From Anadara kagoshimensis (taxonomy: Eukaryota; Mollusca; Bivalvia; Arcoida; Arcidae): a stretch of DNA of 64,000 nt. Numbering within the stretch: position 1 is the stretch's first letter; each line of letters starts with the position of its first letter. The notes under the pieces are model-generated. The model did no database searches. It was not told the origin of the DNA and saw only the letters and a program-made list of their open reading frames with translations. The translations under genes were made by a program, and so were the position numbers. Of the stretch, positions 1 through 13,749 are shown one piece after another. The stretch covers positions 33,694,245 to 33,758,244 of the forward strand of contig CM037862.1 in assembly GCA_021292105.1 (NCBI GenBank), in the 5' to 3' direction.

Positions 1-3000
1 ACTACGGTAAAACACAGCAATCATCACAGAAAATACTATGTATACATAGTACAGTAAAACACAGCAATCATCACAGAAAATACTATGTATAGATAGTACA
101 GTAAAACAGCAATCATCACAGAAAATACTATGTATATATAGTACAGTAAAACACAGCAATCATCACAGAAAATACTATGTATATATAGTACAGTAAAACA
201 CAGCAATCATCACAGAAAATACTATGTATAGATAGTACAGTAAAACACAGCAATCATCACAGAAAATACTATGTTATATAGTACAGTAAAACACAGCAAT
301 CATCACAGAAAATACTATGTATATATAGTACAGTAAAACACAGCAATCATCACAGAAAATACTATGTATATATAGTACAGTAAAACACAGCAATCATCAC
401 AGAAAATACTATGTATATATAGTACAGTAAAACACAGCAATCATCACAGAAAATACTATGTATATATAGTACAGTAAAACACAGCAATCATCACAGAAAA
501 TACTATGTATACATAGTACAGTAAAACACAACAATCATCACAGAAAATACTATGTATATATAGTACAGTAAAACACAGCAATCATCACAGAAATACTATG
601 TATATATACTACGGTAAAACACAGCAATCATCACAGAAAATACTATGTATATATAGTACAGTAAAACACAACAATCATCACAGAAAATACTATGTATACA
701 TAGTACAGTAAAACACAGCAATCATCACAGAAAATACTATGTATATATAGTACAGTAAAACACAGCAATCATCACAGAAAATACTATGTATATATACTAC
801 GGTAAAACACAGCAATCATCACAGAAAATACTATGTATATATAGTACAGTAAACACAACAATCATCACAGAAAATACTATGTATACATAGTACAGTAAAA
901 CACAGCAATCATCACAGAAAATACTATGTATATATAGTACAGTAAACACAGCAATCATCACAGAAAATACTATGTATATATAGTACAGTAAAACATAGCA
1001 ATCATCACAGAAAATACTATGTATACATAGTACAGTAAAACATAGCAATCATCACAGAAAATACTATGTATATTAGTACAGTAAACACAGCAATCATCAC
1101 AGAAAATACTATGTATATATAGTACAGTAAAACATAGCAATCATCACAGAAATACTATGTATACATAGTACAGTAAAACACAGCAATCATCACAGAAAAT
1201 ACTATGTATACATAGTACAGTAAAACACAGCAATCATCACAGAAAATACTATGTATACATAGTACAGTAAAACACAGCAATCATCACAGAAAATACTATG
1301 TATACATAGTACAGTAAAACACAGCAATCCACAGAAAATACTATGTATACATAATACAGTAAACACAGCAATCATCACAGAAAATACTATGTATATAGTA
1401 CAGTAAAACACAGCAATCATCACAGAAAATACTATGTATACATAGTACAGTAAAACACAGCAATCATCACAGAAAAATACTATGTATACATAGTACAGTA
1501 AAACACAGCAATCATCACAGAAAATACTATGTATACATAGTACAGTAAAACACAGCATCATCACAGAAAATACTATGTATATATAGTACAGTAAAACATA
1601 GCAATCATCACAGAAAATACTATGTATATATAGTACAGTAAAACACAGCAATCATCACAGAAAATACTATGTATATATAGTACGGTAAAACACAGCAATC
1701 ATCACAGAAAATACTATGTATACATAGTACAGTAAAACACAGCAATCATCACAGAAAATACTATGTATACATAATACAGTAAACACAGCAATCATCACAG
1801 AAAACACTATGTATAGATAGTACAGTAAAACACAGCAATCATCACAGAAAACTATGTATATATAGTACAGTAAAACACAGCAATCATCACAGAAAATACT
1901 ATGTATACATAGTACAGTAAAACACAGCAATCATCACAGAAAATACTATGTATACATAATACAGTAAAACACAGCAATCATCACAGAAAACACTATGTAT
2001 ACATAGTACAGTAAAACACAGCAATCATCACAGAAAATACTATGTATATATAGTACAGTAAAACATAGCAATCATCACAGAAAATACTATGTATATATAG
2101 TACAGTAAAACATAGCAATCATCACAGAAAATACTATGTATATATAGTACAGTAAAAACACAGCAATCATCACAGAAAATACTATGTATACATAGTACAG
2201 TAAAACACAGCAATCATCACAGAAAATACTATGTATACATAATACAGTAAAACACAGCAATCATCACAGAAAACACTATGTATAGATAGTACAGTAAAAC
2301 ACAGCAATCATCACAGAAAATACTATGTATACATAGTACAGTAAAACACAGCAATCATCACAGAAAACACTATGTATAGATAGTACAGTAAAACACAGCA
2401 ATCATCACAGAAAATACTATGTATACATAGTACAGTAAAACACAGCAATCATCACAGAAAATACTATGTATACATAGTACAGTAAAACACAGCAATCATC
2501 ACAGAAAATACTATGTATACATAGTACAGTAAAACACAGCAATCATCACAGAAAACACTATGTATAGATAGTACAGTAAAACACAGCAATCATCACAGAA
2601 AATACTATGTATACATAGTACAGTAAAACACAGCAATCATCACAGAAAATACTATGTATATATAGTACAGTAAAACACAGCAATCATCACAGAAAATACT
2701 ATGTATACATAGTACAGTAAAACACAACAATCATCACAGAAATACTATGTATATATAGTACAGTAAAACACAGCAATCATCACAGAAAATACTATGTATA
2801 CATAGTACAGTAAAACACAGCAATCATCACAGAAAATACTATTTATACATAGTACAGTAAAACACAGCAATCATCACAGAAAATACTATGTATACATAGT
2901 ACAGTAAAACACAGCAATCATCACAGAAAATACTATGTATACATAGTACAGTAAAACACAGCAATCATCACAGAAAACACTATGTATAGATAGTACAGTA

Positions 3001-6000
3001 AAACACAGCAATCATCACAGAAAATACTATGTATACATAGTACAGTAAAACAGCAATCATCACAGAAAATACTATGTATACATAGTACAGTAAAACACAA
3101 GCAATCATCACAGAAAATACTATGTATACATAGTACAGTAAAACACAGCAATCATCACAGAAAACATGTATAGATAGTACAGTAAAACACAGCAATCATC
3201 ACAGAAAATACTATGTATACATAGTACAGTAAAACACAGCAATCATCACAGAAAATACTATGTATACATAGTACAGTAAAACAGCAATCATCACAGAAAA
3301 TACTATGTATATAGTACAGTAAAACACAGCAATCATCACAGAAAATACTATGTATACATAGTACAGTAAAACACAGCAATCATCACAGAAAATACTATGT
3401 ATACATAGTACAGTAAAACACAGCAATCATCACAGAAAATACTATGTATACATAGTACGGTAAAACACAGCAATCATCACAGAAAATACTATGTATACAT
3501 AGTACAGTAAAACACAACAATCATCACAGAAAATACTATGTATACATAGTACAGTAAAACACAGCAATCATCACAGAAAATACTTTGTATATATAGTACA
3601 GTAAAACACAGCAATCATCACAGAAATATACTATGTATATATAGTACAGTAAAACATAGCAATCATCACAGAAAATACTATGTATATAGTACAGTAAAAC
3701 ATAGCAATCATCACAGAAAATACTATGTATACATAGTACAGTAAAACACAGCAATCATCACAGAAAATACTATGTATATATAGTACAGTAAAACATAGCA
3801 ATCATCACAGAAAATACTATGTACTACATAGTACAGTAAAACACAGCAATCATCACAGAAAATACTATGTATACATAGTACAGTAAAACACAGCAATCAT
3901 CACAGAAAACACTATGTATACATAGTACAGTAAAAACAGCAATCATCACAGAAAAATACTATGTATATATAGTACAGTAAAACATAGCAATCATCACAGA
4001 AAATACTATGTATACATAGTACAGTAAAAACACAGCAATCATCACAGAAAATACTATGTATACATAGTACGGTAAAACACAGCAATCATCACAGAAAATA
4101 CTATGTATATATAGTACAGTAAAACACAGCAATCATCACAGAAAATACTATGTATATATAGTACAGTAAAACACAGCAATCATCACAGAAATACTATGTA
4201 TACATAGTACAGTAAAACACAACAATCATCACAGAAAATACTATGTATACATAGTACAGTAAAACACAGCAATCATCACAGAAAATACTATGTATACATA
4301 GTACAGTAAAACACAGCAATCATCACAGAAAATACTATGTATATATAGTACAGTAAAACACAGCAATCATCACAGAAAATACTATGTATATATAGTACAG
4401 TAAAAACAGCAATCATCACAGAAAATACTATGTATACATAGTACGGTAAAACACAGCAATCATCACAGAAAATACTATGTATACATAGTACAGTAAAACA
4501 CAGCAATCATCACAGAAAATACTATGTATACATAGTACGGTAAAACACAGCAATCATCACAGAAAATACTATGTATACATAGTACAGTAAAACACAGCAA
4601 TCATCACAGAAAATACTATGTATACATAGTACAGTAAAACACAGCAATCATCACAGAAAATACTATGTATATATAGTACAGTAAAACACACGCAATCATC
4701 ACAGAAAATACTATGTATACATAGTACAGTAAAACACAGCAATCATCACAGAAAATACTATGTATACATAGTACAGTAAAACACAGCATCATCACAGAAA
4801 ATACTATGTATACATAGTACAGTAAAACACAGCAATCATCACAGAAAATACTATGTATACATAGTACAGTAAAACACAGCAATCATCACAGAAAATACTA
4901 TGTATACATAGTACAGTAAACACAGCAATCATCACAGAAAATACTATGTATACATAATACAGTAAAACACAGCAATCATCACAGAAAACACTATGTATAG
5001 ATAGTACAGTAAAACACAGCAATCATCACAGAAAATACTATGTATACATAGTACAGTAAAACACAGCAATCATCACAGAAAATACTATGTATACATAGTA
5101 CAGTAAAACACAGCAATCATCACAGAAAATACTATGTATACATAGTACAGTAAAACACAGCAATCATCACAGAAATACTATGTATACATAGTACAGTAAA
5201 ACACAGCAATCATCACAGAAAACACTATGTATAGATAGTACAGTAAAACACAGCAATCATCACAGAAAATACTATGTATACATAGTACAGTAAAACACAG
5301 CAATCATCACAGAAAATACTATGTATACATAGTACAGTAAAACACAGCAATCATCACAGAAAATACTATGTATATATAGTACAGTAAAACACAGCAATCA
5401 TCACAGAAAATACTATGTATACATAGTACAGTAAAACACAGCAATCATCACAGAAAATACTATGTATACATAGTACAGTAAAACACAGCAATCATCACAG
5501 AAAATACTATGTATATATAGTACAGTAAAACATAGCAATCATCACAGAAAATACTATGTATACATAGTACAGTAAAACACAGCAATCATCACAGAAAATA
5601 CTATGTATATATAGTACAGTAAAACATAGCAATCATCACAGAAAATACTATGTATACATAGTACAGTAAAACACAGCAATCATCACAGAAAATACTATGT
5701 ATACATAGTACAGTAAAACACAGCAATCATCACAGAAAATACTATGTATACATAGTACAGTAAAACACAGCAATCATCACAGAAAATACTATGTATACAT
5801 AGTACAGTAAAACACAGCAATCATCACAGAAAATACTATGTATACATAGTACAGTAAAACACAGCAATCATCACAGAAAATACTATGTATATATAGTACA
5901 GTAAAACACAGCAATCATCACAGAAAATACTATGTATATATAGTACAGTAAAACACAGCAATCATCACAGAAAATACTATGTATACATAGTACAGTAAAA

Positions 6001-7482
6001 CACAGCAATCATCACAGAAAATACTATGTATACATAGTACCGTAAAACACAGCAATCATCACAGAAAATACTATGTATACATAGTACGGTAAAACACAGC
6101 AATCATCACAGAAAATACTATGTATATATAGTACAGTAAAACACAGCAATCATCACAGAAAATACTATGTATACATAGTACAGTAAAACACAGCAATCAT
6201 CACAGAAAATACTATGTATACATAGTACCGTAAAAACACAGCAATCATCACAGAAAATACTATGTATACATAGTACGGTAAAACACAGCAATCATCACAG
6301 AAAATACTATGTATATATAGTACAGTAAAACACAGCAATCATCACAGAAAATACTATGTATACATAGTACCGTAAAACACAGCAATCATCACAGAAAATA
6401 CTATGTATACATAGTACGGTAAAACACAGCAATCATCACAGAAAATACTATGTATATATAGTACAGTAAAACACAGCAATCATCACAGAAAATACTATGT
6501 ATATATAGTACAGTAAAACACAGCAATCATCACAGAAAATACTATGTATATATAGTACGGTAAAACACAGCAATCATCACAGAAAATACTATGTATATAT
6601 AGTACAGTAAAACACAGCAATCATCACAGAAAATACTATGTATACATAGTACAGTAAAACACAGCAATCATCACAGAAAATACTATGTATACATAGTACC
6701 GTAAAACACAGCAATCATCACAGAAAATACTATGTATACATAGTACGGTAAAACACAGCAATCATCACAGAAAATACTATGTATATATAGTACAGTAAAA
6801 CATAGCAATCATCACAGAAAATACTATGTATACATAGTACAGTAAAACACAGCAATCATCACAGAAAATACTATGTATACATAGTACAGTAAAACACAGC
6901 AATCATCACAGAAAATACTATGTATACATAGTACAGTAAAACACAGCAATCATCACAGAAAATACTATGTATACATAGTACGGTAAAACACAGCAATCAT
7001 CACAGAAAATACTATGTATAGATAGTACAGTAAAACACAGCAATCATCACAGAAAATACTATGTATACATAGTACAGTAAAACACAGCAATCATCACAGA
7101 AAATACTATGTATACATAGTACGGTAAAACACAGCAATCATCACAGAAAATACTATGTATACATAGTACAGTAAAACACAGCAATCATCACAGAAAATAC
7201 TTTGTATACATAGTACAGTAAAACACAGCAATCATCACAGAAAATACTATGTATATATAGTACAGTAAAACATAGCAATCATCACAGAAAATACTATGTA
7301 TATATAGTACAGTAAAACATAGCAATCATCACAGAAAATACTATGTATATATAGTACAGTAAAACACAGCAATCATCACAGAAAATACTATGTATACATA
7401 GTACAGTAAAACACAGCAATCATCACAGAAAATACTATGTATACATAGTACAGTAAAACACAGCAATCATCACAGAAAATAC
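1..7482. repeat. 47-bp satellite array, first block
   Basis: Head-to-tail copies (about 159) of a 47-bp unit, AT-rich, reading from 'acagtaaaacacagcaatc' through 'atcacagaaaa' to a dyad. In the commonest form the dyad is the perfect 18-bp palindrome TACTATGTATACATAGTA. Main variants change one base in the palindrome (TATATA or TAGATA for TATACA) or the first bases of the unit (acag, acgg, accg). The block runs off the left edge of the window. Since 47 is not a multiple of three, minus-strand reading cycles through all frames and the short peptides (FTVLCIHSIFCDDC type) end at the TAG in the dyad. They are artefacts, not genes. Roughly positions 840-5000 contain many one-base gains and losses (gtaaacac, aaaaacagc, cagaaatact); 5000-7480 is much cleaner. 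Confidence 0.97.
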
Positions 7483-7484
7483 TA

Positions 7485-7945
7485 CACAGGTAAAAGTGCT
7501 ATGCACGAAAATCATGCGTTGAATTTTTCGCATGATTTTCGCATGAAAAACGTGTCAAATTCATACGTATTTTGTGAAAGCGAATTTCGCATGAAAAAAT
7601 TATGCGATTTACGTGTATAATTTCGTGCGAAATTTGTACGAAAATTCTGCACACGAAAATCGCATGAATTTTTCAATTCGTGCGAATATCTCATGAAAAA
7701 TTTATGCGAATTCTCACGAAAAATTATGGTAAAATATTAACCATATCAATGTAAAAATATCCATTATATTAAAAATCACTTGGAATTATAAACATTTTGG
7801 TGAATAATTCCATTGTGGAATTTATAAAAGACATCACATGAAATTTTAAGTCATGTGAATATCGCACGAAAATTTCATGCGAAAATATCATGAAAAATTC
7901 ATGCAAAAATGTCACGAAAATTTTGGGTGAAATTCTCATGCAATT
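7485..7945 (+). repeat. left terminal/subterminal repeat region of the 8.8-kb element
   Basis: About 460 bp of short degenerate motifs related to GCACGAAAAT and CGCATGAAAAA, in both orientations, with many CpG and CATG steps inside otherwise AT-rich DNA. The first ~32 bases are the terminal inverted repeat. Motifs are dense at 7500-7735 and recur at 7850-7935 after an ordinary AT-rich gap. Dense subterminal motifs are known in several DNA transposon families as transposase-binding sites; that role is inferred here. A 60-codon minus-strand frame at 7512-7694 is a by-product of the repeats. Confidence 0.75.
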
Positions 7946-8880
7946 GTAACAGCTTTTTTTATTTTAATTAATAATAAACCCAGAGAATTTCTTCATTTGA
8001 AAATTCAAAGAACATTAGAACCTTTCAGGGCCAAAACATCCTATCCTGAAGATTACATTCAACTTTTGTAAAGTACAAATCATAGCACTATTGCATATTT
8101 AACCAAATATAGTGTTATCACCCTAAAATGTTAGAAAAATCAGATAAAACATACGAGTCAGTACATGCAGTGGGTGTCATTTTATTTCCACATAAGATTT
8201 TGCACTCAAAGGCATAGTATAAAGATAATTTGATTGATGTTTGGTAACTAGCAATGTTGGTCCTGGATTTACATGGAACTGTCAGTAATAGTAATGTATA
8301 TTCATGTGCACAACTACTTAAAATGAGGCCCATGGAACTTAAAATACTAGCATTGATGGTTTGGTTTACATGGGACTGTCAACAATGTATATTGTGTGAA
8401 TAACTACTTAAAATGGGGTTTTTGTAACAAAATAGCTTCCATCTTCCAAACAACAATGTTGCTAATGCTTAAATGCAGTTGGAATTTGAAATCCATTGAG
8501 CTTAAGCTGTTGAGGCTCTCTTTATAAGACCTTTTCCACTGAATAAGTTACTTGAATTAACAGTGATCATGTTTTTTTAAGATTTGACACAATTATTATA
8601 TCTTCTGTCTATTTTTCCATTTCTAAGTGTCACCACATTTTGTAGTTGGCAGGAAGTCAACAATACGGATGTAAAATATGGAGTTGGTAAACCGTTCAGT
8701 GTTCCGGAACAAATCATGGTGATTTGAGTCAGTTTCAATTTTAACCCTCTTGATAACTTGGATGATAAGTGTGATTCATATGAAGACAAGAAAAAAATTA
8801 CTTTCCTAATATTTGGTATTTCAAATCTTACTAATGAAAAGTAAATAATTTAAAATAATTCCTTATACATGTAACACGAA
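7946..8880. other. AT-rich spacer, no gene seen
   Basis: Unique-looking AT-rich DNA inside the 8.8-kb element. A short passage resembling 'ggatttacatgg(a/g)actgtca...aatgtatatt' occurs twice (about 8265-8305 and 8360-8395) with 'actacttaaaatg(a/g)gg' after each, so a diverged direct duplication of roughly 95 bp is present. Open frames (60-71 codons) have no recognisable domain. Confidence 0.5.
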
Positions 8881-8884
8881 AGGG

Positions 8885-9080
8885 GGAATTCATTGGTAAA
8901 TCAGGACTCAAACATGTGACGCTTACCATATACTAGCAGAATGCTCCAAGTACTGTCTGAGCAACCCAGCCACCTGTCAAGACCAGAGTCCCACTTTCCC
9001 CCTTCATTTCCTTGTTTAGACTACCTGTCATGAATTGAAACCAGCCCGAGACCAACCTATTGCTCTACCACTTCCCAGGG
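8885..9080 (-). repeat. tRNA-derived SINE-like sequence, possibly two tRNA-like heads
   Basis: On the minus strand, 8895-8975 reads GGTGGCTGGGTTGCTCAGAC ... GTTTGAGTCCTG ATTTACC. This gives an A-box-like and a B-box-like promoter element, and the 5' GGTGGCT can pair with the 3' ATTTACC at six of seven positions if G-U pairs are allowed. Just upstream (9030-9078) a second GTGGTAGAGCAATAGG ... GGTTTCAATTCATGAC pair resembles another degraded A/B-box set. The anticodon arm is not tRNA-like, so a functional tRNA gene is unlikely. A SINE or tRNA pseudogene fits better. Confidence 0.45.
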
Positions 9081-9143
9081 TCAGAATACATTGATCTAGC
9101 TATTACTACCACAAAGTTGTGAATTTTAAATTTTGCAAACAGT

Positions 9144-9159
9144 ATTTATTTATTTATGT

Positions 9160-9203
<44 letters not shown>

Positions 9204-9248
9204 TTAAATATTATTATGGTCTTGAGAAAATTTATTTCACCACATAAA

Positions 9249-9285
<37 letters not shown>

Positions 9286-9288
9286 ATC
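9144..9288. repeat. inverted tetranucleotide microsatellites (ATTT)n and (AAAT)n
   Basis: A run of about fifteen TTTA/ATTT repeats (9144-9206) is followed after ~40 bp by a run of AAAT repeats (9245-9288). The two are reverse complements and could fold into one long AT hairpin with a loop containing 'ggtcttgagaaaatttatttcacc'. Confidence 0.85.
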
Positions 9289-9417
9289 ATTGCATAGTAC
9301 TATATATAATGTACAGTAAAAGATACTACAGTAATCTATGTGCATATTCATTTAAAGTCATTGTAAGCAGGTATGATTTAATTTCCCATTAGGAAAAGGT
9401 GCTCTTTATTTTCTCCA

Positions 9418-9458
9418 CAGTAATAATAATAATAATAATAATAATGATAATAATAATG
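9418..9458. repeat. (AAT)n microsatellite
   Basis: About thirteen TAA/AAT triplets with one GAT interruption. On the minus strand it gives the poly-isoleucine tract of a spurious 60-codon frame. Confidence 0.9.
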
Positions 9459-9589
9459 CTCAATACATTGTAATACAATGAAGCAGACATCATAAAGGTA
9501 CATAGACAGAGCTGGTGCTCCTGACACTTACAGGAACTACATATAACAATAACAACAAGAAGCCTGATCATGTGACATTAGATCATGTG

Positions 9590-10934
9590 ACATGATGGCA
9601 ACACTTGCAGTTTACAAGGATTGGAACTTCATTTGGCTAAAAACAAACTTGGAACATAAAATCGGTAAATATTTTGAGCCAGTAACAAAGGATATAAGAC
9701 CAGGAGGAATATTCATACAAATGTTTTGCTTGTCTTGCACTGAATCCAACAAAAATAATCATGCTAGGCCGGTGCAGTGCCAGATGAATTTTAGCAGCAG
9801 ACGATTAGACAACATGGTGAATGAAATGGTAGGCTACTAGGCATAAGGCTGAAGATTAGCAAGAACACAGGCATAGATAAAAGCAACAGAAAGATGAAAG
9901 AAAGAAGAAAATTTGGTGAGTTGAATCAAGTAAATGAATTTCAAGTGTAAAATAGAGTATTGGTTCACAAAATCCAAACACAAAATTGGCATTTACAGCA
10001 TATTCAAAACATTTTACCTTGACAATGAAACTCTAAATATGGAAGCAAATAAAGTAAAATTTGATTGGTATCATTCATCAGCTGTTTCACAAGTTATATT
10101 TCCAGTAGAAATAGATCTACATGTATTTTTAGAAAAGTGCTAGATCTATCAAGAACTTTAGTGGGAGGGGAAGGGGACAATGTAGGCTACATTGTAGCCC
10201 AGAAATCCTTTGCCTAAATGGTTAACATAATAACCCCACAATGAGCAATTATAGTCGCAGAGTAACAAATATCTTCTATTAGGACCCCTCATTATTCTCC
10301 TATACACTGCTATACAAAGTCCAAAAACAAAGTTCAATATTTTGTTACTTTGCATGAAAAAAATATATTTACTCTTTGCAACTTTGGACAATACACCCAA
10401 ACTCTAATGTAGAGAAGCATGGTCACCCATCCAGCTGCTGAGCACACATGTCATTGCTTAACTTTCAGTGTTTAACAAGAAACACAATTACAATTTTTCA
10501 AATTTACCCATAGTCACTCGTCCAGTAGAAGCAGCCCATATCCTTCCTATTGCTACACTAACATTTTCAATGGAAATTGAATTCTTTCTGTGCTTACAAT
10601 TTTATCACCACATGAAAAATAAGTTAAATAACAGGTATGCATAACTACCAGTACCAGAAGGAATGCAACAACTTTGACTGGTAATGGTAATGGTCTAGGT
10701 ATATATTTCTCATTTTCTTGCTTTTATCTTAATAAACTTAAAGTTAAACTTGAAATTTCAATTAAACCCACTTGTTTCCATTTTTTCAATGCGGCATTGT
10801 CATTCACAATGCAAAATTGATGTTACTTCAACATAGGTTATGACATCACAAGAATTTGTAGACATGACACCATTAGTTAATGGTAGATTTAATCTCAATA
10901 GTCAACATTTTGCATTTAAAAGATTATAAGTATT
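9590..10934. other. spacer without a recognised gene
   Basis: Two short plus-strand frames (9592-9840, 82 codons; 9934-10143, 69 codons) and one minus-strand frame (10158-10400, 80 codons) exist. None shows a known motif, a convincing splice context or a signal peptide, and their lengths are near chance for this composition. The direct repeat GATCATGTGACAT at 9566-9594 precedes the first. Confidence 0.5.
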
Positions 10935-12640
10935 TCACTTCTATTGAGACTGTGAGTCCTGACTCATGGGTTGATGGAGTGAAGTAATGGCATTTGTACC
11001 CAAGTCAAGATTATTTCACCTATAGTATCAAGATTAAACCTGGATGGTGTTTGACATTTCATTTGATTCTTTAACTTATATTGACAAGATCAGTTGTGTA
11101 ATGCCTAATGGCGAAGTGGAGTTTTTGGTGTTTAGCAAATATTTTAATTTAAAAGTCAAGATATTTATTTTCATTTATATCGAGACATTCAGTTCTGGGA
11201 TGGTTGAATAATGGTGTTATGTGCCTAAATCAAGATTCTTTCACTTATAAAGATATGGCCAGTTTTGGATGATGTTTTATGCCCCAGAAAACATTATTTT
11301 ACTTATATTGAGATGGTCAGATGGTATGGTGGATTAATGATGTCTTAAACCTGGTTGAGATTCTTTCACTCATATAGAGACAGTCAGTTCAGGGATATAG
11401 TGGCGTGGAGTAGTGGTGTTTACACGCAGACAACATTTTTCCACATATCAAGAATTAGATGGTCAGTTCTGGGATGGAAGAGTGAAATAATTATGTTTTA
11501 TTCTTGGTCAAGATTCTTTCACTTATATTGAGACAGTCAGTTCTGTGATCATAGGGTGGAATAATGATTTTTTATGCCTTGTCAAGATTCTTGCACTTAT
11601 ATTGAGACAGTCAGTTCTGGGATTATAGAGTGGAGTTATGATGTTTTATTCCTGGTCAAGATTCTTGCACTTATATTGAGAGAGTCAGTTCTGGGATCAT
11701 AGGGTGAAATAATGTTTTTTGATGCCTTGTCAAGATTCTTGCACTTATATTGAGACAGTGAGTTCTGTGATTATAGAGTGGAGTTATGATGTTTTAGACC
11801 TGGTCAAGATTCTTTCACTTATATTGAGACAGTCAGTTCTGGGATCATAGGGTGAAATAATGTTTTTTATGCCTTGTCAAGATTCTTGCACTTATATTGA
11901 GACAGTCAGTTCTGGGATTATAGAGTGAAGTTATGATGTTTTAGACCTGGTCAAGATTCTTTCACTTATATTGAGACAGTCAGTTCTGGGATCATAGGGT
12001 GAAATAATGTTTTTTATGCCTTGTCAAGTATTAGACAGTCAGTTCTGGGATTATAGAGTGAAGTTATGATGTTTTAGACCTGGTCAAGATTATTTCACTT
12101 ATATTGAGAAGTCAGTTCTGGATTGTAGAGTGAATTATGATGTTTTATGCCTGGTCAAGTTTCTTGCACTTATATCGAAACGGTCAGTTCTGCATTTAGA
12201 GTGGAGTTATGATGTTTAGTCTTGGTCAAGTTTTTTTTTTCACTATATCAACAGTCAGTTCTGGATTATAGAGTGAGTTATGATGTTTTATGTTGTGACA
12301 AGATTCTTTCACTTATATTGAGACAGTCAGTTCTGGATCATAGAGTGAAATTATGATGTTTTATGTTGGGACAAGATTCTTTCACTTGTATCGAGACAGT
12401 CAGTTCTGAGATAGTGGAGTAGAGTAATGGTGTTTACACCCCAGATAACATTCTTTCACTTATATCAAGATGGTCAGTTCTGCCATGGGGGAGAGGAGTA
12501 ATGATGTTTTATGTCCCAGACAAGATTTTTTCACTTAATTGAGATGATCAATCTGGGTTGGAAGAGAAATTGTGTTTTACACTCATCAAATTTGACAATT
12601 CCTGGATGGTGGAGTGTAGTAACATTAATAGTGTTTTACA
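10935..12640. repeat. 74-bp degenerate minisatellite
   Basis: About 22 diverged units of roughly 74 bp. The core of each is 'cttatattgagacagtcag' then 'ttctggg(a/t)tatagagtg', followed by 'ttatgatgttttatgcctgg' and 'tcaagattctt'. The middle (11480-12110) is most uniform, and two alternating subtypes are visible there: one ends 'gatcatagggtgaaataatg', the other 'gattatagagtggagttatg'. This suggests a 148-bp dimer. The edges decay gradually. No open frame persists because of indels. Confidence 0.9.
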
Positions 12641-12659
12641 CACAAAAAGATTTTTAGAT

Positions 12660-13566
12660 CACTAAAGCCAAAGGCTCAGATGAGCTATTGTCATTGATCT
12701 TGATCGTCCGTATGTAAGCTTTTCACATTTTAATAAACTACTCCAAAACTACTGGCCCAAATTTGATGATATTTAGGAGTAATAATGCCTAGGTAAAGGG
12801 GTTTCAGATTTGCACATATGAAGGGGTTGTGTCTCTTTGGGCACCATATAGGAGGAAATTGTTAAAATCATCTCCTGAACATACAGATATTTCATGTAAA
12901 ACATATTCTTAGGGCACCTAGTTTCAGATTTGCACAAATGGTAGCTGTAGGAGCTAAAATTGGGATATGGCAAGGAACTTTCCGGTAAGAGGGGATTTTT
13001 AAAACTAAAGGATTTCTCATTATATCTGGAAAACTATAAACTTTTTGTATAGGTATATGTATATTAATTAGTATATTGTAAGTAATGGCATAATGATAAT
13101 TTTGATATGAATAAAGGCCATGGGTTCAAAGGTCAAGGTTATAGATGCAACACATACTAAAATCGTTAATTATCTCAAAAAGTATAAACTTATTGTATAG
13201 TGAATGGGCATGTATACTAGAATATTGTAGGTATTAGCCTAACAATCCGTGTGAAATATAAATTAATGTTATATGTTCAATGGTCAAGGTCAAATGCAAA
13301 CAATTACTGAAATAGCCTAGTTTTTTTTTCACATTAGTTCTTTTATTTTTACTATTTTTTAGTTGTTTATGAATATACTTCAGTCGGACCGTAGATTCTT
13401 TAGATGTAGCATACTTAGGATAACATATAATTAATTTGCAAAAATCTTTGCATATTTTGCTCTAACTGCTGAAAATTTTGACATTCTCTTTAATAAACGT
13501 AATTGACCATTGAACCACTGCATGAGATACTCAGGTCAACATTAAGGCCCATGAGCCTCTTGTTTC
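12660..13566. repeat. bivalve-type interspersed repeat with imperfect inverted ends
   Basis: The left end 'cactaaagccaaaggctcag' and the right end (reverse complement 'gtgaaacaagaggctcatgg') share an imperfect terminal inverted repeat around GGCTCA. The 'aggctcatgggcc' end style is one remembered as widespread in bivalve genomes. The interior passage 12741-12860 matches, in opposite orientation, 24480-24600 ('ccaaaactactggcccaaat', 'tttcagatttgcac'). Positions 13005-13310 hold two ~150-bp diverged tandem copies marked by 'actataaactttttgtatag' and 'gtataaacttattgtatagt'. Likely a non-autonomous DNA element; the family is not named. Confidence 0.55.
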
Positions 13567-13666
13567 ACGAATGCACTTGTCAAGACAGTCGGGTCTGAGA
13601 TGAAGGAGGAAAATAGAACACCACAAGAAAACTTTAACAAGCAACTGATACACTGTCACACAAGGA

Positions 13667-13749
13667 TCTGTCAAGCAGGATTTGAACCTAAGTATTTATA
13701 GAGGTGTTGTATTTGGTAAGACAATGCCATAGACCACTTTAGTCACAAA
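13667..13749 (-). repeat. tRNA-derived SINE head or tRNA pseudogene
   Basis: On the minus strand GACTAAAGTGGTCTATGGC (A-box-like) is followed about 35 nt later by GGTTCAAATCCTGC, a near-consensus B box. No proper anticodon stem or matched acceptor stem was found, so this is more likely a polymerase III-promoted SINE head than a functional tRNA. Confidence 0.5.

Noticed and set aside
797-5022. Minus-strand frames of 71-149 codons with FTVLCIHSIFCDDC repeats
   Set aside because: They arise from reading the 47-bp unit through three frames. Several overlap each other in different frames and each ends at the TAG in the dyad. No independent evidence of coding.
1-7482. CRISPR array
   Set aside because: Repeats are directly tandem with no unique spacers, and the DNA is eukaryotic in character.
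9592-10400. Three short frames (82, 69 and 80 codons) as genes
   Set aside because: No recognisable motif, near chance length, no splice or promoter context.
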